From Jiella sonneratiae (GTDB lineage: Bacteria > Pseudomonadota > Alphaproteobacteria > Rhizobiales > Rhizobiaceae), in contig NZ_JAFMPY010000003.1 in assembly GCF_017353515.1 (NCBI RefSeq), positions 186,001 to 250,000 on the forward strand: a stretch of 64,000 nt of DNA. The letters run 5' to 3'. Below, in pieces: positions 39,019 through 47,070 of this stretch; position 1 is the stretch's first letter, and each line of letters begins with the position of its first letter. The position numbers and the translations under genes were made by a program. A model generated the notes under the pieces. It saw only the letters and a list, made by a program, of their open reading frames with translations. It was not told the DNA's origin and made no database searches.

Positions 39019-39136
39019 GCGGCGGCCCGGAGAACGGGCCGAGAATGACGGCCGGCGTTGGCTCGCGGGCCCCGATCGTCTACATCGGCCGAAAGACGGT
39101 CGAGGATCGGCCGTCGATGAGAGGGGAGGAAGCGAC

Positions 39137-39883
39137 ATGTCGGACAAGATCGCAGTGGTGACGGGTGGCGGGACGGGCGTCGGCAAGGCGATCACCGCAG
39201 CGCTCGTCGCGGACGGCCATCAGGTGGTGATCACCGGCCGGCGCGAGGCCGTCCTGAAGGACGCCGCGGCGGCGATCGACGCAAACGCCGTCCATCCCTT
39301 CGCCGCCGACGTCGCCGACCGCGCGGCGGTGGCGCGGCTCTTCGCGCATGTCGAGCAGCGCTTCGGACGGCTCGATCTCCTCGTCAACAATGCCGGCGTC
39401 TTCTCGCCCTCGGTGCCGCTCGAGGAACTTCCCGCCGAAGAGTGGAACAAGGCGGTCGGGGCCAATCTCTCCGGCTCGTTCTTCTGCATCCAGGAGGCCT
39501 TCCGCATCATGAAGGCGCAGACGCCGCGGGGCGGGCGGATCATCAACAACGGCTCGATATCGGCGACGACGCCGCGGCCGAATTCGGCGCCCTACACGGC
39601 GACCAAGCACGCCATCACCGGGCTCACCAAGTCGGCTTCGCTCGACGGCCGCCGCTTCGACATCGCCGTCGGCCAGATCGACATCGGCAATGCGGCGAGC
39701 GAGATGACGTCGAAGATGTCCGGCGGCGTCATGCAGGCCGACGGCACGATGAGGCCCGAGCCGACGATCGACGCCGCGCACATCGCCCGGGCGGTCGCCT
39801 ACATGGCGAGCCTGCCGCTCGACGCCAATGTCCTCACCATGACCGTCATGGCCAACCAGATGCCCTTCGTCGGACGCGGCTGA
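39137..39883 (+). CDS. SDR family oxidoreductase
   Basis: A 248-residue classical short-chain dehydrogenase. [11 protein letters not shown] (cofactor binding, residues 9-19), NNAG, and the active-site [10 protein letters not shown] (Y-x3-K) are intact. The substrate cannot be inferred. GGGGAGGAAG precedes the ATG. Confidence 0.9.
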   Translation: MSDKIAVVTGGGTGVGKAITAALVADGHQVVITGRREAVLKDAAAAIDANAVHPFAADVADRAAVARLFAHVEQRFGRLDLLVNNAGVFSPSVPLEELPAEEWNKAVGANLSGSFFCIQEAFRIMKAQTPRGGRIINNGSISATTPRPNSAPYTATKHAITGLTKSASLDGRRFDIAVGQIDIGNAASEMTSKMSGGVMQADGTMRPEPTIDAAHIARAVAYMASLPLDANVLTMTVMANQMPFVGRG

Positions 39884-39939
39884 ACGGCCGGCTGCCCCGC
39901 CCTCGGCCGAGACGGCCGGGACGGGGGCCGGACCTCGCG

Positions 39940-40425
39940 TCAGAAGAAATCGGCCTTGCCGGGCTCGGCGAACATGCGGTCGAGATTGAGGAAGCAGATC
40001 ATGTCGCCCTGATGGGCGAAGATCCCCTCGACATAGCCCTTCTCGTAGCCGGCGGTCATCTCCGGCACCGGCTGGATCATCGACTGGTCGAGGGTGAGGA
40101 TGTCGGAGACGCGGTCCACCATCAGGCCGAACACCGTGCCGCCGAGCTCGGCGACGACGATGGCGCTGCGCTCGCTCGGCGTCGACCAGCCCTGGCCGAG
40201 CTTGCGCGCGGTGTTGATCACCGGAATGACCGCGCCGCGCAGGTTCATCATGCCCATGATCTCCGGCGAGGCATGGGGCAGGGGCGTCGACTTCGCCCAG
40301 CCCCGGATCTCGCGGATCGAGGTGGTGCGAACGCAGAATTGCTGGTCCCCGAGATAGAAGGCGATGATCTCGATCGGATCGTCGTTCGTCTGGGTGTGGC
40401 CCGCCGTGAGCTCGGCTGTCGTCAT
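39940..40425 (-). CDS. cheW: Chemotaxis protein CheW
   Basis: A 161-residue CheW adaptor that couples chemoreceptors to the CheA kinase. It shows the family order: FYLGDQQFCVRTTSIREI, NLRGAVIPVINTARKLG, and GLMVDRVSDILTL. It lies 39 bases downstream of a chemoreceptor gene on the same strand, forming a receptor-adaptor pair outside a main che operon. Confidence 0.93.
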   Translation of the reverse strand: MTTAELTAGHTQTNDDPIEIIAFYLGDQQFCVRTTSIREIRGWAKSTPLPHASPEIMGMMNLRGAVIPVINTARKLGQGWSTPSERSAIVVAELGGTVFGLMVDRVSDILTLDQSMIQPVPEMTAGYEKGYVEGIFAHQGDMICFLNLDRMFAEPGKADFF

Positions 40426-40464
40426 CGGATCCGTCCGTAGGATGATTGAACGTCTGCCGCGACT

Positions 40465-42270
40465 TCAGGCTCCGGGCGACGCGAAGGCGTCGGCGACGTC
40501 GCGGATGAGGTTGCGGGCAGGAGAGGTCTTAGCGCCGATGGCTGTTGCTTGGCTGGAGGCGACCGCGACCGGGCCCCGCCGGCGCGTCGCGCCGTCGTTC
40601 GCCGCGAAGGGCCGCGCCGGCGCCCGTTCCGCATCGGAGAGTCGGAAGCGCCCGAGAAGCTCGGACAGGCGCCGGGTCTCGACCGACAGATGGTGGCAGG
40701 CCGCAGTCGCTTCCTCCGCCATTGAGGCATTCTGCTGCGTGCCGAGGTCGATCGACCCGACGGCCTTGCTGATTTCCGCGAGGCCCTCCGCCTGCTGTCT
40801 GGCGGCGGCGACGATCGCCTGCACCTTTTCGTCGATGGTCTCGACCTCGCCGACGATCGCGGCGAGGGCATCGCCGGTCTCGCCGACCAACTCGACCCCG
40901 TCCGCGACCTGCGCGCTCGAGGCGTTGATCAGGGTCTTGATCTCCTTGGCCGCCATGGCCGAACGCTGAGCCAGTTCGCGCACCTCCTGGGCGACGACGG
41001 CGAACCCCTTGCCCGCCGCGCCGGCCCGTGCCGCCTCGACGCCGGCATTGAGGGCGAGGAGGTTGGTCTGGAAGGCGATCTCGTCGATGACGCCGATGAT
41101 CGAGGTGATCTTCTGCGACGACTGCTCGATGGCGCTCATCGAAGCGACCGCCTTCGCGACGATCTGGCCGGAACGCTCCGCTTCGGCCTTGGCCCGCGCG
41201 ACCACGTTCCCCGCCTGCTCGGCATTGGTGGCGGAGATCTTCACGTTGCCGCTCATTTCGGTGATCGCCGCCGCGGTCTCTTCGACCGACGCCGCCTGCC
41301 TTTCGGTGCGCTCGGCGAGATGATCGGAGCAGGTGCCGAGTTCCGCGACCGCCGCGTCGATCGTCGCGGCGGCTTCGCCGACCTCGACGAGTGCGCCCTC
41401 GAGCGTCGCGAGCGACTGGTTGAAGTCGACGCGCACCGGCTCGAGCGCGGCGTCGAACCGCGTCTCGATCCTCTGGCCGAGATCGCCTTCGGCCAGCCGG
41501 CCCAGCCCCTTGCCGATCGCCCCGACCGATTCGACCCGATCGGTCACGTCGGTGGCGAACTTGACGATCTTCAACACCTTGCCGTCGGCGTCGTGGACGG
41601 GGTTGTAGGAGGCCTGCATGTGGACGAGGCGGCCGCCCTTGGCGATCCGCCGGAACTCCCCGGCGACGAACTCGCCGCGGCCGAGCTTCTGCCAGAAGGC
41701 GCGGTATTCCTCGCTCGCCGCGAGCGCCGGCTCGACCAGTTCGCGGTGATGGCGGCCGACCACCTCAGAGCGTTCGAAGCCGAGGAGCGTCAGGGCGTTC
41801 GGATTGGCGTCGAGGACCATGCCCTCGGGCGAGAATTCCAGCACCGCCTGGAAGCGCGAGATCGCCGCGAGCTTGCCTTCCATCTCGGCGATCTGGCGCC
41901 TGAGGCCCGCATCCTCGCGGGCGAGAGCGGTGATCTTGACGAGCTTGCCGCGGCGGTTGCGCACCGGATAGAACGCCGCCTCCAGCCGGGCATGGCCGCC
42001 GCCCTTGCGGCGCAGCCGCAACGTGCCGTTCCGGGCGTTGCCCGCGGCTAGCTCCGCCCAGAAAACGTCGTCCCGACCGGCTTCCTCGCGGAGCGTCGCC
42101 TGGTTCAGCGAGCGCAGCTCTGCCGGGGAATAATCGTATCGTTCGAAGAACGTCCCGTTTGTCCGAAGTATCGTTCCGTCGAGGTCGAAGTCGATCACCA
42201 CCGCCGTTTTTTCGATCGCTGCCAGAAGGTCGTTCGCATCCGCAACCTGGGCCCGCGACAGATTGAACAT
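40465..42270 (-). CDS. Soluble PAS-domain methyl-accepting chemotaxis protein
   Basis: A 601-residue receptor with no membrane span. Two PAS domains occupy about residues 15-120 and 135-250 (EFSPEGMVLDANPNALTLLG). A short HAMP-like stretch is followed by the signalling domain, whose hairpin tip DEIAFQTNLLALNAGVEAAR is near residue 415. The protein probably senses a cytoplasmic or redox signal. The C-terminal tail is long and unstructured. It is co-transcribed with cheW. Confidence 0.93.
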   Translation of the reverse strand: MFNLSRAQVADANDLLAAIEKTAVVIDFDLDGTILRTNGTFFERYDYSPAELRSLNQATLREEAGRDDVFWAELAAGNARNGTLRLRRKGGGHARLEAAFYPVRNRRGKLVKITALAREDAGLRRQIAEMEGKLAAISRFQAVLEFSPEGMVLDANPNALTLLGFERSEVVGRHHRELVEPALAASEEYRAFWQKLGRGEFVAGEFRRIAKGGRLVHMQASYNPVHDADGKVLKIVKFATDVTDRVESVGAIGKGLGRLAEGDLGQRIETRFDAALEPVRVDFNQSLATLEGALVEVGEAAATIDAAVAELGTCSDHLAERTERQAASVEETAAAITEMSGNVKISATNAEQAGNVVARAKAEAERSGQIVAKAVASMSAIEQSSQKITSIIGVIDEIAFQTNLLALNAGVEAARAGAAGKGFAVVAQEVRELAQRSAMAAKEIKTLINASSAQVADGVELVGETGDALAAIVGEVETIDEKVQAIVAAARQQAEGLAEISKAVGSIDLGTQQNASMAEEATAACHHLSVETRRLSELLGRFRLSDAERAPARPFAANDGATRRRGPVAVASSQATAIGAKTSPARNLIRDVADAFASPGA

Positions 42271-42632
42271 GACTGTTGCCTTGCTTCCATGAGACGAGGA
42301 GACCGCGGGAATTGCAGCCTATGTGCGACCGTCAATCTGGCTGACGGTATCCGCCGCATACGGCCAATACTTGCGACCTGCAGAAGCGATTTCGCACCCC
42401 GCACGTTAAGAATCGGTGCATATCGAAAGTTGTCTTCAAGATGAATTTCACCGCCGGCGGAAAGCGTTCCGTTTCGCTTCGACGCACGGCCGTCGCGGCA
42501 GCGGCGGCCTCTGCCCGTCTGTTTCTCCGGGGGGCAGCGGGCGAGAGCGCGAAAGACCGTCGCTTTTGCCGGGCCGCGGGTGCATAAGGGCGCGGTGAAG
42601 CCTTCGAACCCAGCCTTGCAAGACACGCCGCC
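42271..42632. other. Divergent intergenic region, no gene seen
   Basis: This 362-base region separates the chemoreceptor gene from the GNAT/C39 gene and must hold both promoters. I see no RNA gene or repeat. A 60-codon frame on the plus strand (42416-42598) is arginine- and glycine-rich and looks spurious. Confidence 0.4.
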
Positions 42633-43796
42633 ATGCCCGCCACCGCCGTTGCGCTGAATTTGCCGGAGCCGTCCGGCGAACGGGACGCCCGTGTCGTGAT
42701 CAGGCCCGCCGTTGCTGACGATCTCGAAAGCCTCGTCGCGCTGGAGGAGGCCTGCTTCGTCTTTGACCGTATCACCCGGCGCTCGTTCCGCAGCCTCATC
42801 GGCTCGGCGAGCGCGCTGATCCTCGTCGCCGAGGATGCCGCCAGCCGGGCAATGCTCGGCTATGCGGCGCTGCTTTTCCGGCGCGGGACGGCGCTGGCGC
42901 GGCTCTATTCCATCGCCGTCGCCGCTCCCGCCGGCCGGCGGGGAATCGGGCGGGCGCTGCTCAAGACCGCCGAGACGGCGGCCTTCGACCGCGACCGCAT
43001 CCTGCTGCGGCTGGAAGTGCGCGAGGACAACGAGCGGGCGATCCGGCTCTACCGCGCCGAGGGCTTTCGGCCGATCGGCCGCTATCTCGACTATTACGCC
43101 GACCACATGCCGGCGCTGCGCTTCGAGAAGACGCTGCGCGGCGACAAGCCCTACGACACCGGGGTTCCCTATTACGAACAGACCACCGACTTCACCTGCG
43201 GTTCGTGCTGCCTGATGATGGCGATGGCCCGCGACGTCGCCGGCTTCGAGCTCGACCCGGTGATGGAGATCCGGCTGTGGCGGGAGGCGACGACGATCTT
43301 CATGATGTCGGGGCCCGGCGGCTGCGACCCGCACGGCCTGGCGGTGACCGCCCACGAATTCGGCCTGAACGCCGAGGTCCACGTGTCGCAGAGCGGCGAC
43401 CTGTTCCTCGAAGGCGTGCGCAACGCCGAGAAGCAGAAGGTGATGGCGCTCGCCCAGGAGGATTTCCGCCGGCGCGTCGCGGGCTACGGCATCCGGGTCG
43501 TCGTCGAGCCGTTCAGCCTCGACACGCTGCGCGCCCATCTCGGCCGGGGCGGCACCGCCATCGTTCTCGTCTCGGGCTACCACATGTTCGCCAAGAAGGT
43601 GCCGCACTGGGTGCTGGCCCATGGCGACGACGGGCGGCACGTCATCGTCCACGATCCATGGGTCGCCGACGAGCGCGGCGAGTCGATCGCCGATGCGGCC
43701 TATCTGCCGCTGCCCTATGCGACCTTCGACAGGATGGCCCGGTTCGGCAAGGCGGGTCTTCGGGCGGCGGTCTTCCTCTCACCCCGACGGAGCTGA
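42633..43796 (+). CDS. GNAT acetyltransferase fused to a C39-type peptidase
   Basis: A 387-residue two-domain protein. Residues 20-160 are a RimI-like GNAT domain (AAPAGRRGIGRALLKTAE acetyl-CoA loop; LEVREDNERAIRLYRAEGF). Residues 170-385 resemble a C39 double-glycine peptidase: catalytic Cys in FTCGSCCLMMA, and His/Asp in KVPHWVLAHGDDGRH and VHDPW. C39 enzymes usually cut leader peptides of exported peptides, but here no transporter is fused. The gene ends ten bases before the RimK-like ligase gene. Confidence 0.9.
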   Translation: MPATAVALNLPEPSGERDARVVIRPAVADDLESLVALEEACFVFDRITRRSFRSLIGSASALILVAEDAASRAMLGYAALLFRRGTALARLYSIAVAAPAGRRGIGRALLKTAETAAFDRDRILLRLEVREDNERAIRLYRAEGFRPIGRYLDYYADHMPALRFEKTLRGDKPYDTGVPYYEQTTDFTCGSCCLMMAMARDVAGFELDPVMEIRLWREATTIFMMSGPGGCDPHGLAVTAHEFGLNAEVHVSQSGDLFLEGVRNAEKQKVMALAQEDFRRRVAGYGIRVVVEPFSLDTLRAHLGRGGTAIVLVSGYHMFAKKVPHWVLAHGDDGRHVIVHDPWVADERGESIADAAYLPLPYATFDRMARFGKAGLRAAVFLSPRRS

Positions 43797-43805
43797 CACT
43801 TCTCC

Positions 43806-45260
43806 ATGTCCCAATGGGTCGTCCTCGTCGGCCGCCTGGCCGATCTCGACAACAGCGCAACGCCCCACAAGGTGATGTCGAGCCGGGATTACATCGCCCG
43901 ACCGGGCCTGTTCCGCGGACAGCGCCCGAAGATCATCAACCTGTCCCGATCCTACGCCTATCAGAGCCGCAGCTACTACGCCTCGCTGCTCGCCGAGGCG
44001 CGCGGTCACCGCATCATCCCCTCGGTCGAGACGATGATCGACCTGTCGGAGAAGAAGCTCTACGAGAACGCCCTGCCGGAGCTCGACGCCGCGCTGCGCA
44101 AGGCCTGCGAGAAGGGCGAGGCGCCGGTCTCGCCGATCCGCGTCTATTTCGGCTATGCCGGCGACCATAGGCTGGAGCGCTTCGGCAAGCTGGTGTTCGA
44201 CTGGTTCCGGGCGCCGGCCCTCGACATCCATCTCGAGCCGGGCGCCGCCCAGCCGACGATCCGCCGGATCACCTTCTCGACCCTCGGCAAGCTCGACGAG
44301 GCGGAGCTGGCGCGGCTCTACGCGGCGATGGAGCGCTACACCGCCCGGGAGTGGCGCGCCGCCAAGACCAAGACGCCGGCGAAATACGCTTTCGCGACGC
44401 TCTACGATCCGCGCGAGGAACTGCCGCCCTCGTCGGTCGACACGCTGAAGCACTGGGCGCGCGTCGCCGCGCGGCTCGGCGTCGACGTCGAGCCGATCAC
44501 CCGCAAGGACCTGCCGCGGCTCGCCAATTTCGACGCGCTGTTCATCCGAGAGACGACGTCGATCAACAACCACACCTACCGCTTCGCCCGCCGCGCGATG
44601 CAGGAAGGAATGCCGGTCATCGACGATCCGATCTCGATGATCCGCTGCACCAACAAGGTCTATCTGAACGAGCTGATGGCCGGCAACGGCGTCATCTGTC
44701 CGCCGAGCGTGATGATCGCCGGTCCCGAGGACTTCAAGCGGGCGGCCGACGAACTCGGCTTTCCGATGGTTTTGAAGATTCCCGACGGCTCGTTCTCGCG
44801 CGGGGTGAAGAAGGTCGAGGACCGGGCCGCGCTGCAGCGGCTCGCCACCTCCTGGCTGGATGATTCCGACCTTTTGATCGCGCAGAAGTTCATGCCGACC
44901 AAATTCGACTGGCGGATCGGCGTGCTCGGCGGCGAGGCGCTGTTCGCCGTGCAGTATCTGATGGCGGACAACCACTGGCAGATCATCAACCACGAGACCG
45001 GCGGGCGGCCGATGGAAGGCGGCTTCAAGGCCTTCTCCCTCGGCGAGGCACCCCCGCACGTCCTCGATGCGGGGCTGAGGGCCGCGCGCTGCATCGGCGA
45101 CGGCCTCTACGGCGTCGACCTGAAGGAGACCGACGACGGTGTCTTCGTCATCGAGGTCAACGACAATCCCAATCTCGAGCACGGCGTCGAGGACCAGATC
45201 GAGAAGGACGAGGTCTGGGCGCGGCTGACCCGCTGGTTCATCGAGCGGATCGAGCGATAG
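43806..45260 (+). CDS. RimK family ATP-grasp ligase with extra N-terminal domain
   Basis: A 484-residue protein. The N-terminal 190 residues form an uncharacterised RimK-associated domain. An ATP-grasp domain follows, with SPPSVMI-like and VLKIPDGSFSRGVKKVED nucleotide-binding loops and a metal-binding VIEVNDNPNLEHGVED end. RimK-type enzymes add glutamate or other amino acids to protein or peptide ends. The substrate is unknown; the coupled GNAT/C39 gene suggests a peptide-modification function. Confidence 0.9.
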   Translation: MSQWVVLVGRLADLDNSATPHKVMSSRDYIARPGLFRGQRPKIINLSRSYAYQSRSYYASLLAEARGHRIIPSVETMIDLSEKKLYENALPELDAALRKACEKGEAPVSPIRVYFGYAGDHRLERFGKLVFDWFRAPALDIHLEPGAAQPTIRRITFSTLGKLDEAELARLYAAMERYTAREWRAAKTKTPAKYAFATLYDPREELPPSSVDTLKHWARVAARLGVDVEPITRKDLPRLANFDALFIRETTSINNHTYRFARRAMQEGMPVIDDPISMIRCTNKVYLNELMAGNGVICPPSVMIAGPEDFKRAADELGFPMVLKIPDGSFSRGVKKVEDRAALQRLATSWLDDSDLLIAQKFMPTKFDWRIGVLGGEALFAVQYLMADNHWQIINHETGGRPMEGGFKAFSLGEAPPHVLDAGLRAARCIGDGLYGVDLKETDDGVFVIEVNDNPNLEHGVEDQIEKDEVWARLTRWFIERIER

Positions 45261-45284
45261 CCCGGCGCGCGGCGGCGCGCCGGG
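45261..45284. terminator. Perfect GC hairpin between convergent genes
   Basis: A 10-bp perfect inverted repeat (CCCGGCGCGC / GCGCGCCGGG) with a GGCG loop begins directly at the RimK-like stop codon. No T-run follows. It separates the RimK-like gene from the convergent DUF2793 gene. Confidence 0.5.
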
Positions 45285-45310
45285 GCGGGGCGGGGCGGCC
45301 GCGGGCGGCG

Positions 45311-46729
45311 TCAGACATACTGTCCGCCCGTCGCCGTCGATCCGGCGGCGTCGCCCGGGATGAAGTTCGCTCCGCCGCTGCCGGTCGACAGGGTGGAGTT
45401 GAGCCCGATGCTGTAGCGCTTTCCCGTCGCGGTCGATCCGGTGAAGGTCGCGGCCTGCAGCCAGGCCAGCGAAAGCAGGGTCAGGAAGAAGGCGCCGGCG
45501 CTGGACCATGCGGTGCCGGCGGCTAGGTCGAGCGTCGCGCCATAGAGCGTCAGGAAGCCGTAATTGTAGAGGCTGGCGATCGTCGTGACGCCGCTGCCGA
45601 ATTTCAGGGTCGCACCCTGGCCGATGGCAAGGGCGTTGTTGACGTAGATCGCGACGCCGGTTCCCTGGAAGTCGATCCTGTCGAAGCTGAGCTGCCCGCG
45701 GGTGTCGGCCCGGATGCCGTTGACGAAGGTGAGCCGGAAACCCCTGACGGACCAGATCGCGCCGTTCGAGCAGTTGAAGCTGCGCGTCGAAACGTTGGCC
45801 GGGGTCGTCACGTCGCCGACGATCTGCATCGTCCCGAGCTTTGCCTTGTCGAGCCGGACGGCCTCGTCGTAGGAGCCCGCCGCGACGCTGATCGTCACCG
45901 TATGGATGCCGGCGTCGAGGCCGTTGGCGACGTCGACCGCATGCTGGATGGTCCGGAAGGCGCCGCTCGCCGTGTCCGCGAGGCCGTCATTGGCGTCGTC
46001 GCCGTCGGTGCGGACCCAATAGGTCCGGTCGGCAGCGAGCTGCTCGCGAACGCCGCCCTTCGGAAAGCTCACGATGCCGGTGGCGCGGCCGACGACCATG
46101 GCGTCGTGGAAAGTGGCGCCGTCGGGCGAGACCTTGATGCGGAAATCCTCGTCGCCGTAGAGCCCCATCAGGGCGCGCGTCGACCAGCCGCTCTGGAAGT
46201 TGAAGCCGGCGTCGTTGCCGCTCGCCTCCTTGTTGAAGGTCCCGAGCACGCTGCCGTTGCCGTCGCCCGACACGTCGTCATGGCTGACGAGAAGCGCCGA
46301 GGTCTTGACGGCAAGGCGGTTGAAGCCGTCGGCCGCCGTGTTCACCCCGAGCCGCGAGAGGACGCCGGCGGCAAAATCCGCCGCGCCCGGGCCGGCGGCG
46401 GACCAGCCCTCGTCGCCGTAGACGAGAAGCGTCTTTTCGGCGACGCACCAGGCCCGCCATCCGGTCTCGGGTTCGAGGAAAAGCCAGGCGCCGTCCTGCC
46501 AGACCGCGATGCTGCCTTCGCGGCCGCTCCACGCGCCGCTCGGTTCCGCTGCGACGACGTGGCGGGCCGCGGCCCCGGGCTCGGCCGGCGGCTCGGCGCG
46601 GTCGCGGTCCAGAACCGCGAGATGCACCAACGCGTCGAGCCGCGCCAGCGCCTCGTTGTGGGTGACGTGCTTCTGCGCCTGATCGGCGAGGATGTAGGGC
46701 AGAGCGAGGCGGTCGGTGGTGTCGGACAT
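45311..46729 (-). CDS. DUF2793 protein with phage tail-like C-terminus
   Basis: A 472-residue protein. The N-terminus (YILADQAQKHVTHNEALARL) is the DUF2793 domain, typical of alphaproteobacterial phage or gene-transfer-agent tail proteins. The middle (DGDDANDGL, AFRTIQHAVD) resembles the start of a pectate-lyase-like beta-helix seen in tail spikes. The end has a small repeat (STATGKRYSIGLNSTL, then STATGGQYV) found in phage tail fibres. No other phage gene is nearby. The ATG at 46729 is taken because it starts the domain; the frame stays open to 47026. Confidence 0.8.
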   Translation of the reverse strand: MSDTTDRLALPYILADQAQKHVTHNEALARLDALVHLAVLDRDRAEPPAEPGAAARHVVAAEPSGAWSGREGSIAVWQDGAWLFLEPETGWRAWCVAEKTLLVYGDEGWSAAGPGAADFAAGVLSRLGVNTAADGFNRLAVKTSALLVSHDDVSGDGNGSVLGTFNKEASGNDAGFNFQSGWSTRALMGLYGDEDFRIKVSPDGATFHDAMVVGRATGIVSFPKGGVREQLAADRTYWVRTDGDDANDGLADTASGAFRTIQHAVDVANGLDAGIHTVTISVAAGSYDEAVRLDKAKLGTMQIVGDVTTPANVSTRSFNCSNGAIWSVRGFRLTFVNGIRADTRGQLSFDRIDFQGTGVAIYVNNALAIGQGATLKFGSGVTTIASLYNYGFLTLYGATLDLAAGTAWSSAGAFFLTLLSLAWLQAATFTGSTATGKRYSIGLNSTLSTGSGGANFIPGDAAGSTATGGQYV

Positions 46730-47070
46730 CGGCGGTTTCCTCAGGGCGGTGTCGCCCAAAGGATCACCGACGTTTCGGGACCCGGAGATATCTTTTTGCC
46801 CGGCGCGGGATCGGGTGGCGTCGATAACGATTTCAAGACAATGCCTTGCGGCATTTTCCTTATAAAAAAAGCGAAGCGAAGCGCTGTCGGTTGTCCGACG
46901 TTCTGTTGCGGCGAATGTCGCCGGCATCGGCCGAACAGCGATCACGGCCGTTTTGATGCGAACCGAGAGAAGACGAGCATCCTTTGTTAATTCCGGTGAG
47001 AAGCGCGTGACCGCCGTCGTCGACAATAAAAAAGTCCTCGAAGCGTCGGCATGCCTGCTAAGAGACCGCC
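46730..47070. other. Divergent intergenic region upstream of dnaG
   Basis: No gene is seen in these 341 bases, which lie between the DUF2793 gene and dnaG. The centre (46840-46880) is unusually AT-rich for this genome, with a small hairpin (AATGCC/GGCATT, 46840-46855) followed by ATAAAAAAAG, and could hold a promoter. Confidence 0.4.

Noticed and set aside
42416-42598. A 60-codon plus-strand frame upstream of the GNAT/C39 gene
   Set aside because: Composition is Arg/Gly/Ser-rich, with no ribosome-binding site or similarity; it looks like a chance frame.
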